A program made the position numbers and the translations under genes. A DNA stretch of 64,000 nucleotides, taken from positions 15,687,501 to 15,751,500 of the forward strand of contig JAPQWV010000017.1 in NCBI GenBank assembly GCA_027422505.1, read 5' to 3'. Of this stretch, positions 42,813-54,698 are shown piece after piece. A model generated the notes under the pieces. That model searched no databases. It had not been told where the DNA came from and worked only from the letters and a program-made list of their open reading frames with translations. The DNA comes from Craterostigma plantagineum. Taxonomy: Eukaryota > Streptophyta > Magnoliopsida > Lamiales > Linderniaceae. How positions within the stretch are numbered: position 1 is the first letter of the stretch; every line of letters begins with the position of its first letter.

Positions 42813-45644
42813 TGTAGGACCCGAGACCCGCAAATTAGGTCGACCAATAAATTACGTATATAACCTAAGTGATTTCGTATTACTTGCGTATGTGTGATAT
42901 GTTGACGTAATCCTATGAGGTTTGTGCTCGTGATTTTGTACGAATTACGCACAATTACGTGAAATCGATATCGTGTTTATGCTAATTGCGTAATCTATGT
43001 GAGGATTTCGAGAAATAGAAAGAACAAGGAAATGAAGAGAATGGTAATAATTATATGGAAATTGGGCCATGCAATGTGGGCTAAAAATTTAATAGTTGGT
43101 CCAATCCTTAAGAAAACCAATGGGGAGACAAAAGTTTCCTTGAATCATGGGAAACCCACGCCACTAAAGTCCCATCACCCCAACCTATAATCAAAATATC
43201 TATCTAAACACCATTTCAAGGTTGTAAACCCAATAAGAAACAACACCCATCGAAAATTAAAGAAGAAAGAAAATGGAGAAGGAGCCGAAAGGAGTTCAAC
43301 TCAAAGAACACACTAAGTAGCTTGAAGATCAAAGCCTAGTAAGTGAAGTACCCCCTTACAACTCTTATAATTTCGGTAGATTAACGTGTTTTGAGGGCTT
43401 ATGACCTTAGTATAGAATAACCTTGGGGTGCATTAACGATTGTAAGGTAGAAGGGAACCCTAGAACTTAGTAAACTCTGGGCAGAATGGAACGATGGATG
43501 TGATTTCGGGTAGATGAATTTAGGTTGATCGAATCAGATAGATTAAGAAACCCTAGAAATCGGGCAAAATGTTGCATGTGAAAGATCGATCGAAATGATC
43601 ATAAGGTTGTAACAAAAACGGGCATAAGAGATGATGTCACGATGATGAAAACGATCGGCGATTTCACAAGCATTGGTGGTCGAATCGAGCATGAGCATGC
43701 ATGCATGAAATCGGACGTTTTCAAGTACAACTCAAATCGGCCGAAAACAAGTTTAACAAGCATTAATCGGGCGATCTAAATCGAAACAACACGTGGCATT
43801 AGGAGAACAAATCGCCGAAATTGAGCGACATGTAAGAAGTCGGGCGATTTGAGTGGCTTGAGAAACCCTCAAATCGGGCAATGTGTATGTGTGTAGAAAT
43901 AACTCTCGGCGATTTGCGGGGCATCAACACCCTAAATCGGGCGAATTAACGAGATGCCATGCAAGCCTCACGAATCCGGCGATCCAGCACGGATGAAATC
44001 GGCGAAATGTTAAACCGCAATAGTGCAAATCGGGCGACTTCACCCTATGAGGATCTCGGCGATTTCATCTAGGCAACACATTTTCGGGCGATTGGAGGTT
44101 CAATTAACACTTAGCGAAATCGGGCTTCAATTTGAGCAGAATTAGAAGCTTTGAAATCGGGCGAATCCGATTTCACTTAGGAGCTAATTCCGCCGATCTT
44201 CACATATGCTATGAACTACTAATTTGAACTTAGTCTAGGAATGGAGACTTAGGATGTTATGGAAATAGGGGTCAAGTACTAACTCACTCGAAAATTATAG
44301 GTTATAATTGGGTTCGACTCAACCTAGACTAGAATCGAGTGACTTAGAGATTTTAGCAAAATTAATGTAGCCCGATAATTTAGTTTGATCTAATTAATTA
44401 ATAAAGACATAATATTGATACGACGATATTTATGTCTAAAGGTCGTACGATAGGAGCAAACGAGGAGAACACTAATTACGCTTGGACGACAAGTAAGTAG
44501 AAATTCAACTACGACACGTAACTTGCCTGCGTACAATTATGTGAATTACGTGCTCGTGAATTTTGTATGAAATGTGTACGTATGATACGAGTAAATTATG
44601 TGCATGATGGCATGATTAGAATACGTACATGAGCATAGCATGAGCATTTGCACGCATGCGTAGTCTATAAGACGCGAGGTATGAGCGTGCATAAGATCGC
44701 CTGTGTGCGATGTGTACTCGCCGATATTGGCGTCTGCGTCGACTCGGATGAAGAGTCACGGCTTCCCCTATGCAGCCAGTAAGGCGAATGAAGCTATAAG
44801 GCCTGTATAAGAGGCTGGGGGAAATACCCCGTATGCGGGAGATGCAACCTGGAGGATGCGGCCCGGGGCACACGCTGGGTAAGGGAAGATTCCTTCGGGT
44901 GACCTTCTAGTGTGTAAACCACTAACGGGGAGGGAAGATTCCTTCGGGTGACCTCCACGGTTAGTGGCCTCGGTGTTGGCTACCAGTGGGAAGCGCCCGC
45001 GTGGAGGCTACACTGAGTAAGGGAAGATTCCTTCGGGTGACCTTCTAGTGTGAGAACCTCCACACCTGAGATCTCTATAAGATGGCGCATAGAAGGACTG
45101 AAAGCCGAGGGCCCGCATGAAGTAAGAGTATGAGAAAAAAAAGAGTATGAGTCGGGAAAAGAGTACGAGTATAAGAAAAAGAGTATGAGCATTAGAAAAC
45201 GACGGCGTGGATTGTCGATCGTTAGGACACGTGCATACATGCATAATTTCTGCTTACTGAGCCTCGGTGGCTCATTATTTATGTTACGTGTTGTAGGTAC
45301 TGACGATCGTGGTACGTGATTCGACTATTATGCAAGGCCGATCTTTTGATGATAACCGTCTGCTTTTGAGGTGGGAGTGTGTGTATGGATGACGACCTGT
45401 GAAGGCCGGGCGCATAGGGAGCTTTTGCTGCATATATTTACACACACGCAGTTGTGTTTTAAATAGATAGGAGCATGATGAAATGTCAAACGATTTAGAA
45501 CATTCTTTTGACTTGTGAATAAGACTTCCGCACGCATTTCAAAAATGAAAATTTATATTTGCACTTTACGCTTTCGCACGATAACAAAGCGTTAGGCACT
45601 TAGGATTAGAACGTAATACAAGGGCGGGACGACGGGTCCTGACA
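42813..45644 (+). repeat. 3' LTR of gypsy B
   Basis: TGTAGGACCCGAGACC to GGGTCCTGACA, with the same modules as the 5' LTR and few differences by eye: a short substitution at 44278-44288, small indels in the motif array, and ACTGACA versus CCTGACA at the end. The TSD GGGTT follows at 45645-45649. Confidence 0.95.
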
Positions 45645-47632
45645 GGGTTGCTCACACCCGAGTAGACAAATCGATCACGTCTGTCTCCCGCTCTGGAGCT
45701 AACAATAAGTGGTTTGCACCCCGGGTCGCTCACACCCGGGTAGACAGGTCGTTCACGCCTGTCTCCCAACGGTGCCCTATGAGTCTAACCCTATCCTCAC
45801 GATCGTCTCGTTCTACCCCGCACACCCAGTCCCCGTAGGGTACGTGTAACCACCCATGTGGTCACCCTCTCCTCCAAAATGCTATGACGTGTCGTGATAT
45901 GTAATGCCATCATATAAATCGCACAATAATTAAAATCACATAGTATATATAAATCACATAATAATTAAAATCAAATAGAATATCAATAAGGTTTTTTTTT
46001 TCCAAAGCCGTCTAACTCCATCGCTTAAATAGGCCAAGAGTAAGAAAAGAATTTGGGCCTAAGTTTCACGTTAAAGCCCAACTGAAGTTTAAGCTAAGTC
46101 CAAATAGGTCAACAGCTCGGTCTCCAACAGCAATTCGCGTAAATTACTCAATTTGCCCGATTTCAGAATTCGCACGACTCATAGCCATTCGCTCGACTTC
46201 AGATTTATGGATTTCGCCCGATTTCCGAAGGAGCTCGGCGATTTCCCAGCTGCTCGACACGTGTTATAGTAGGAAATTCGCCCGAATTCTTCTCCAACAT
46301 GTCTCGCCCGATTTCCGCAATGCTCAAGTAACGTCGCTCGATTTGAGAGGATGGAAAGTCGCCCGATTTGGAGGTTCTCGGCGATTTCAGCTTTCGCCCG
46401 ATTTGAGCAGCGTTCGAAATGAAGTCGTCCGATTCTTCGTTTGGATGAAATCGCCCGATTTGGGTCTGCGAATGGAATCGCCCGACTTGGGTCCTCGGCT
46501 GGAATCGCCCGATTTGGGGCATTGACTGGAATCGCCCGATTTCTGGGCATTGGCTGGAATCGCCCGCTTTCTGGGTATTGGCTGGAATCGCCCGATTTCT
46601 GGGCATTGGCTGGAATCGCCCGATTTCGGCATTTGGTTGGAATCGCACAAATGGGTATGAACTGGGAATCGTCCGATTTTGAAACAATAGAAGCTAGGAG
46701 TCCTTTTTCTAATCCTACCCGTTTATGGGGACTGCTCAACAGTACGTGGTTTAGGAATTTACTTTGATGTGTATTACTTACGCGATTTGTGAGCCTTAAC
46801 TATTTCACTCGATTTCCTCTCGTAACCCTCTCAACTAAAAACTGTTAACTATTTACCTTAACACAATTCATCTACCGAAATAATTCAAGCACCCCTAAGT
46901 TAACCCCTAAACATACAAGCATGAATATTCATCCAAAGACCCCTATATTGGGTTCGAAGTTTAACACATACCATCAAACAATTAACAAACATCACATCTC
47001 GGAGACCAAAAGTTCATAAATTTCGAATTTTGGATAACCAACCTCCCAATTTCGAAACTTTTGAACTTATTCATGTGTTGTAGGTGAAGAAATCCACCTA
47101 CCTCACTTCCTTAAGCTTGATGGAACGATTTGGGTGTGATGAACCTTTGCCAAAAATTTCTTGTCTCTTGTCGTCGCTCCTTGCTCCTTCTTCCTTGGTT
47201 TCTTTCTATCGATGCTCTCTCTCTCCCTTTGTTTCTCTTTTTGACCAATAGGAATTGTTTTAGACCAATTTAAAATTGAGGGGTATGGCTCTCACGTTGG
47301 TCTCCCTTGTTTTAGGGAAGATATTATTCCTCAAGTTTTTCTTGGGCCAATGTGAGGAAGTTCCATTTCGGCCTTGGAATGTTTTATATTCCTTGTATAA
47401 TTATTTGGATCATCCTTTTATTATTTAGCTCCCCCTTCATGGGCTCTAATGAAATTTTGGGAATATTATTTATTGAATTCTACTATATTGTGCCCAAAAT
47501 ATTGGCTCATTTATTGTTTGGGCCGAATCTCTCACTCGGTTTCCGATCCGCTCGAGCAATTAATTTTATTAATTCCGGACTTGTACAAAATTAATTACAT
47601 CGTTATCCCGTGTTAAATTTACGGGTGTTACA
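45645..47632 (-). repeat. 5' LTR of gypsy C, second part (outer end)
   Basis: Continues the C LTR from the second GGGTT copy through the rest of the hairpin repeats, the TCGCCCGATTT array and the AT-rich end to GGGTGTTACA at 47632. It matches 27959-29949 closely. The CAAGC TSD of C follows. Confidence 0.93.
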
Positions 47633-50037
47633 CAAGCCTTACCGAATGACATACTGATCCTAGTCGATAGCTTTCCAACGGCTAAAGAAATTTGGGACGA
47701 AGTCACAAAGCTAATGCAAGGAACAGAAAGTGGAATGAGAGCTAAGAAAGCCAATACCCTGGCAGCATACGATTCGTTCAAAGCTAAGCCCGAGGAACAA
47801 ATTGGTGAGACCTACAGTAGGTTCATGGTCCTTGTGAACGAAATGAGGAAGAAAACATAATAAAAACGAACATGGAACTCAACGTCAAATTCCTCACCTC
47901 ATTTCATCCAGAATGGAAGAGAGTTACCACACACCTCACAGCGTCTACGAAAGTCACACAGCGACGACATTAGTGAAGCAATAGGAGATCAAAAGGGTAA
48001 GGCAGTGATAGACTCTATCGCCCTAGTGACATACACCACTTTCAAGAAGAGTGGAAAAGTTCGAAAGAATAAGCCTGCAAAGCCTCCCAGATTTTGGATC
48101 TGAATCAGACCTCGAATTCAAAGACTTCGAGAAGCATGTGGCTTTTGTAACAAAAAGAATGGCAAAGCAGTACTTCAAGAAGTCATCATCATCCGCCAAC
48201 CGACAAAGGGTCTCGTCAAGCTCCAGACAGCCACCAAAACCTTTCCAACAGCCCAACACTAGGAACGACTCTGAGCCTAGCAAGTGCTTCAATTGTGGAA
48301 AGCCTGGACACTTGGCTAGAGACTGCTACCTTCCCAAGAAGAAGAATGAGGACTACTACACTAGAAAACTTCAGCTGCTTAAGCAGAAAAAATCTGGAGT
48401 CGCATTGATGGCAGAGCAGGACCACTGGCTGGATGACACGTTTGAAAGAGAGCCAGAGAATGTAACTCTATGGCCCTGGTGGAAGAGGGTGATTTTGAGC
48501 AAAGTGTTTTGGAAGCAAACGTTGGTGATGAAGACAAGGAGCTGTCTTCAGGGAAGGAGGTAGAATCTTTTAACCCAAGGCTGCTCTCTAAACTAGATAT
48601 GACACGTGAAGAAGTAAATAGATTAGAAACTAACTTAGCTGACTCGAGAACCAACTTAGCTGAATCTGAATCAAAAGTCAATGACTTGCAAGCTCGTTGT
48701 GATAAAAATTATACATGTCTACTTAAGCAATTACGAGATAATAGCAATCTAGATTGTTTACTGGAAGTAGCGCAGTCGAAGATCGATAGTCGTGACTTAG
48801 ATATAGAAGGACTGAATCACAAGTTAGTGAGTGAGCTAAGGCTAAATTGACAACTAGCGAAGACGAGTGAATTACTAAAACATGCGAATTTGAACTTTTA
48901 AGCAAAGAGCGTGGAAGACTATACTCTAGAATTAAAAACCTAGAGGACATTCATACCAAAAGAGGACAAATAGATAGAACGATCTTTTGAACAAGCCTAT
49001 AGACATAGAATTTTATGACCCACGCGAAGGATTGGGCTTCGTTCCAGACTCTATCCGAATCGTGAAGAAACCACTACATCTTTATGACATTAGTTTCCTA
49101 GGATTGAATATACCCTGTCTAATGCCTTTCACGAGCTCATCTTCACTTGATGCCCTCGCGAAGAATAAGATAAATCGAGATGACTGGGCCAAAATTCGAC
49201 TTGACTATGTGAACTGAACAATAGTTACAAGACAAGGGAAATACCTTTGTCAGATGACTATTTACCTATTTATACGCCCTCCTATGAAGTAGTAGGTGTC
49301 AAAAAACCAAGTACTTCTAGTGCATATATACCATCAATAATCAGAGAAATATCTGATTTACGATCAAATCTAGAGTCAGAAAGGATAGTTTTCCAGGTAG
49401 AGAATGAAATACTGCTAAGTATAATTTCCTCACTAGAAAAACAAATTGACACCAGTAGAGCTTCAGGCTCAACTATAGAGTCAGAAAGAACAATTTTCCA
49501 GGTAGAGAACGAGGTATTGTTAAGTATAATTTCCTCACTTGGAAAACAAATCAACACCAGTATAGCCTCAGCCTCTCTACAAACCTCTCTTGTCAACTCT
49601 CAAATAAAAATCCCAACCAAAACTAGAACACAAAGAAAGAAGATTGTATCTAGCAATCCAAGCTTACTAACTCATCTTTGCATGTACTCACAGCCAATTC
49701 TCTAAAAAAGGAAGACAAGAAGAAAACCGCAGGAGACAGCCTACCAAAGAACGATGTCGTTTATTCCCTTAGAAAGAATAAGCCCGTTAATTTCCAAGCG
49801 TCTAGTTCTAATTTTTGTAATAGGCGTCAAGTGTGTGCTAAGGATTGCCTTGTTGAACCTCCATCTATTACTATTAAGCATGTAACGACTACTAAGTATC
49901 GCAACTTCTATTCCAGCCATGATGATGCTTTTATCTTAAATGCTCAATATAAATCAGCAAATGTCAACACAACCGAAGGAGCATTACGATCTTATCTCAA
50001 GTCGGGTTACAAAACTGATAAAAGAAAGAACATGTAG
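47633..50037 (+). pseudogene. D gag, central and C-terminal part
   Basis: Continues the gag domain after gypsy C: LPNDILILVDSFPTAKEIWD, then EEQIGETYSRFMVLVNEMRK. Next are a basic Ser-rich segment and a zinc knuckle CFNCGKPGHLARDC near 48290, a segment with KKNEDYYTRKLQLLKQKK, and coiled-coil stretches (LETNLADSRTNLAESESKVN at 48620-48680; a duplicated FQVENEILLSIISSLEKQI near 49390 and 49500). Several frameshifts split it (around 47860, 48000, 48540, 48850 and 49690). The long C-terminal coiled coil suits a Sirevirus gag. Confidence 0.8.
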
Positions 50038-50303
50038 TCAAAACAAAATCCCATAAAACTGAAGCAAAAACTAAAGTTACGGGAATGCGCAGCATATGGG
50101 TTAAAAAAACAAGAACTTAGAGCATGGACAAATCTCTGTCATCCCCTATGAATTAGGAAGATCTGGATTCCTAAGCAATCATCTGGAGTCACAGATAAAT
50201 CTAACGCTGATCATAGAAATATACCCGTAAGAAAAGCATGCGTAGACTATAAAACAAATAAGGGAGGACCCATCCTTAAATTGATATTTAAATCCCCTTA
50301 ATT

Positions 50304-51587
50304 TTGCACATCTGTCATGTGTGGATACTTGATTCTGGTTGCTCCACACACATAACTGGAATAAAAGAGCTGTTGTGCAACTACACCGAACGTTTCGGTA
50401 AAAACGTGCGCTTTGGGAACAATCACGTGGCTCCTATCTTAGGACATGGAGACCTAATTCATGAGAACCTGATGATCAAGGAGGTTTCATACGTCGAGGG
50501 TCTCAGCCACAATCTCTTCAGCATCGGTCAATTTTGCGACAGACAACTAAAATTTCACTTCCATGCTGAAGGGTGCAGTATCACTGATGAAGGTGGTAGG
50601 GAGCTTCTCACTGGAACAAGGAAGACAAATCTCTATACCATCAATTTGAAGACTACTCGACACTCGTCCAAATTGTGTCTCATGACAAAGAACTCAATTC
50701 AACAGAGTGACCTTTGGCGTCAAAGACTATCCCATCTCAACTTCAAAACGCTGAACAAACTACACACTGACAAACTAGTTAACGGATTACCAGCCTTGAA
50801 GTATCACAAGGAACACCTCTGCAGTGCTTGTGAAATGGGGAAAATGAAAAAAGCATCACACAAGAAAAAGTTCGTAGCCTCAACTTCTCGACCACTAGAA
50901 CTACTATACATGGATCTGTGTGGACCCATGAGAGTTCAAAGCATTAACGGACGAAAATACGTCAGGTGATCATGGACGATTTCTCTCGATATACATGGAC
51001 AAGATTCCTTAGGACAAAGATGAGACACTAGATTTGATCATAGACTTTGTGAAGAAAACCCAGAACTCGCTAGAATGCAACGTTCAAGTGATCCGAACTG
51101 ACAATGGTACCGAGTTCAAGAATCAACTGCTTGACAACTTCTATTCATCACTTGGAGTCTCTCAGCAATTCTCAGCAGCTAGGACACCGCAACTGAATGG
51201 AGTCATGGAGAGAAGGAATCGCAGCTTGGTTGAAGCGGCTCGCACAATGCTAATACAGTCGAAACTTCCACATTTTCTCTGGGTTGAAGCAGTCAACACA
51301 GCTTGGTTTTTACACTCATATACAACAAGCATTCACAAACGATTCGGAAAAACTCCATACGAGCTCATCAACCAAAGAATATCCAATATCGGATTTCTTC
51401 GAGTTTTTGGCTGCAAATGCTTCGTGTTAAATGATAGAGAAGATCGAGGAAAATTTGATCCTAAAGCAGTCGAAGGGGTATCCATTGGATATTCTGCTGA
51501 GTCCAAGGCATACAGAGTCTACCTACCACAAAAGCGAACCGTCATGGAAAGGTGCGAATGTGACATTCGACGAAGCGCCATCTATCG
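50304..51587 (+). pseudogene. D pol, protease and integrase
   Basis: Protease WILDSGCSTHITG near 50327. GAG-pre-integrase LWRQRLSHLNFKTLNKLH and CSACEMGKMKKASH. Integrase core LLYMDLCGPM, then, after two frameshifts between 50960 and 51035, IRTDNGTEFKNQLL and NGVMERRNRSLVEAARTM, then FVLNDREDRGKFDPKAVEG and IGYSAESKAYRVY. It is broken at 51587 by solo LTR H. It resembles the integrase of E in the FxLNDRxDRGKFD region, as expected for the same group. Confidence 0.88.
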
Positions 51588-54500
51588 TGTAATACCCGAA
51601 ATTTTTAAAGCGGGATTACGACAAGAAATTTTAGACAATTAGTGAATAAAACATTAAAGATGAATAATTCAAAAAGGAACTTCGGGTAAGAGCTGAATAA
51701 TATTTGGGGTCAAATTAAACATTTAATGGATTTAATCTTATGACTAAGACCCAAATGAATAATTATTGGACCAAAACCATATTTAATGCCCAAGATAAAT
51801 ACTAGTGGTGCTAAAAGGTTATCAATAAGGGCTGAATAACACATGAGGCCCAAAATACAAATAGTCATGATTGGAACTAACCGTAACCTAACCGGCCGGG
51901 GGCGGTTGCCGGTTAGCCGTCCCCGGTTGCCGGTTAACTAACCGCCGGTTAGTCAACCGCCGGTTAGTCAACCGCCGGTTAGACGGTTAACCGGCGGTTT
52001 AACCGCCGGTTATTTTTTATTTTTTTCTTTTTTCTAATTTTTTTTTTAAAATTTTTTATTTTTTATTTTGCAATTTAGTATTAAGTTAAATGAATTTTCG
52101 TTGTATTTTCGTTCCTATTTTACTATTTTGATATAAAATTTTAAATATAATAAATTTTACGAATCATGAAATATATTACGAAATTTTAATGCAATATAAA
52201 ATTCATAGTTCAAAAATTTCTAAATAATTAGTGTTAATATTAGTAAAGTTACATAGTATTTCTACTTAATTAATATTAATATGAGTAAATTAAAATAGTA
52301 TAATTTTATTTTTTATTATTATTTTTTTATTTCAGGTTATAACTGCCGGTTAACCGTAACCAGCGGTTAATAACCGGCGGTTGGGGAAAACCCCTAACCG
52401 GCCCGTAACCGGCCGGTGACGGTTGCCGGTTACGGTTACCGGCCGGTTACGGTTATAACCGTAACCGGCGGTTAACTAACCGCCGGTTAGGCGGTTCAAC
52501 CGCCGGTTACGGTTAAAATTGGGCATGTCTATATCCAACTACACATCACGAACAAAGGGGATAGCAAGAAAGTAGAAAGCATTTTTAGCAAAGAACAGAA
52601 AGGAATTTACTAACTGCCTCACTCCTTTATCATCGTCATTTCATTCCTCTCTCATCATTTGCTTTCTACCTACTCTCCAAATATATTTCTTGCCCAGACC
52701 ACCTCATTCGTAGCTTCTCTAGTGGATAATATTTAGCCATTAGATATATCATTCGCAAGTTAAAGGGTGAGAATAGGACTTATTCGTTTCGTGATACGTT
52801 TCATAATTTGTATTCTCAATTATTTATAAGCTATCAATATTTAGGGTTTGTAAAGCTCATGGGTATACGGCTAAGTAATTCCATCCTAACTCAGTCCCTG
52901 TGTTACACGGTTAAAGACGCCAGGTAGGTGGTTTTTAAACCCCTACAACCCGTATTATTTTCCGGAAAAATATCAGAATTCGAATGGAAGGCCACTCGAG
53001 TTCAAAGCTTTAAGTTTTATGATTTTATGAATTTTAGTGATGTGCTACTATGTGCTTTTCGAGCTCAATATATGTGCTCTTGGATCTAATACTGTGCTTA
53101 TGTGTTCTGGGGTGATGATCGTGGTAAGCTTTTCAGAAAAAAGTAGGGTTTTAAAGCATATAGATGAGTTTCGATAGAGTGGATCGGGCGATTTTTGTTC
53201 GCAGGCCGAAATATTTCACGCGATACGTGTGAAATAGGTTTTAAAAGTATAAGAGAATCGGCCTAATGAGTTTCGGGTCGCGAAAGTTTGTCGCGGGCCC
53301 AAAGGGTTTTCGATGTGTGAGTAAACAGGTCTTGGTCAAATTCGAGTTCTAGCGGGTTGGAGTCTTTCGCGGGCCGACTTGACTTTCGCAGGGTGATTCC
53401 TGTGAGAAGCGTCGCGGGCCGACTTGATTTCGCGGAGTGATTTCTGTGAGAGGCGTTGGGCGACTTGCAGGCTTGAAATCGGGCTTCACGCGCCAATCGG
53501 GCGATTTGCAAACGCGGTGAAAGTCCCGTGCATTCGAGCGTTGACCCAAAAGTGATTCGGGTTGACAAGCATTTTAAAGTGGGTTTCGGGCGATTGAGGT
53601 TTGGGCTTTGACCGAAAGTTGTGTGAGTTGACCAGCGATTTAACTTTTGGGCTTTTGCCCTATTTCAGGTCCAAATATTTTAAATAAAATTATTTTCGGC
53701 TCAAATCATTTTAAATCAGAATATTTTTACACTTTGACTAGGATTCTCGGGTCAACCCAAATTTTAATATTTAAAGATTATTTTGGGATTAAAACGTTCA
53801 GCCTAGTTTGATAGTGGTACGAATTATGTGATTTCGGTGTATGTGTTACATGTGATTGATTCTGTGTGCATTTCACGACATGCACGTGGGAGATTGATGT
53901 ACCGTATTTGTACGGTGACGCCTTACGGTGTCGGATGAGTGAGGTAGAGTTGCCTATTTTGGCAGTCAGGTTTAGACTCGATTGGGTACCTGGTGGGAGA
54001 TTGGGTTAGTGACACATGTCTACTCGAGATTGAGTCACCCGAGGTGTATACCACCGGATATATGATTTGGCTAGTGACGGCAGACAGGCGCGGAGTGACC
54101 TATCTACCAAGGTATAGTGGTATACTACTCGTGGTGTAAAACTGTCGGGACGAGATTGTGATATGCGGAAGGAGTGACCTGGCACGGCCGGCGTGGGCTA
54201 CTGCATGGTTATGGCGTACTTTGCCATTGTATGCATGGGTGCCGAGTCTAGCTGAGGGCCCTGTTAGGTGTTGAGATGTGACGTAGGATAGAGCGTGCAT
54301 TTTATTATGATATGAGGATTTGGGATTGGGTTGAGTGCGCACGCATTGCATGTTTTTACCACCACCTATTTGGCAATTGCTCAGGGTTTTATTTTTGCGG
54401 GATGACTGAGCCCGACACCAATGAGTGTCAGGGTGAGCTATAGGCTAGCTGGCGGCGGTGACTCCATGCGCTTTTGAGCGCGGCGCAGTACATGGGACGC

Positions 54501-54698
54501 GACCTGTGGAGAGACGTTAGATATTCGGGTTTAGATTTTCGGGGCTTCGGCCCAATGTATAGATGTAACGCTTTTGTAAACCCGATTTTTGTTTTATATG
54601 TATATTATCTATTTAGAAAGTTCTTTAATAATCGGGTCCTCCGCGGCATTGTTGCGGAAATCAGCCAAATTATATTAATAAGAAATAGGGTCGCCACA
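51588..54698 (+). mobile_element. Gypsy solo LTR H in D integrase, with a nested MITE
   Basis: TGTAATACCCGAAATT to GGGTCGCCACA, 3111 bp, with the TSD TATCG on both sides (51583-51587 and 54699-54703). D coding resumes directly after it. In element sense it ends like the C and F LTRs (GGGTCG-CACA, preceded by CCGCGGCATTGTTGCGGAAATC). It contains ATCGGGCGATTT-like words (53180-53600), a repeated region with GAGTGACCTATC-like units (53940-54200) and half of the conserved stem-loop near 54375. No internal region, so it is a product of LTR-LTR recombination. Confidence 0.93.
51866..52527. mobile_element. Non-autonomous DNA transposon (hAT-like MITE) with ACCGGCGGTTA repeats
   Basis: About 660 bp with GC-rich ends of repeated AACCGCCGGTTA/TAACCGGCGGTT words and a very AT-rich core (52010-52335). 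The outermost bases are imperfect inverted repeats: CATGATTGGAACTAACCGTA on the left and, reversed, CATGCCCAATTTTAACCGTA on the right. Dense short ACCGG-type subterminal repeats are known from plant hAT-derived elements; an 8-bp TSD is not clear (CAAATAGT versus TCTATATC). No ORF. It interrupts LTR H, whose other family members lack it. Confidence 0.65.

Larger units (their letters stand above)
35322..45644 (+). mobile_element. Tekay/Del-type chromovirus (Ty3/gypsy) B, nearly complete
   Basis: 10.3 kb with two LTRs (35322-38155, 2834 bp; 42813-45644, 2832 bp), PBS, polypurine tract and a gag-pol frame. TSD GGGTT on both sides. The LTRs look nearly identical over long stretches, so this is among the youngest insertions here. 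The polyprotein has one stop (39698-39700) and one single-base deletion (about 41806); otherwise it is open over 1480 codons. It is not autonomous in this state. Confidence 0.95.
27307..47632 (-). mobile_element. Tekay/Del-type chromovirus (Ty3/gypsy) C, with gypsy B inside its 5' LTR
   Basis: Minus-strand element flanked by the 5-bp TSD CAAGC (27302-27306 and 47633-47637). LTRs: 27307-29949 (2643 bp) and 34657-47632, which is 2648 bp after removing the nested gypsy B and one TSD copy. PBS and polypurine tract are present. gag-protease-RT-RNase H-integrase order with a C-terminal chromodomain shows a gypsy chromovirus; the long LTRs and the domain sequences fit Tekay/Del. The polyprotein has several stops and frameshifts. 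Confidence 0.93.
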
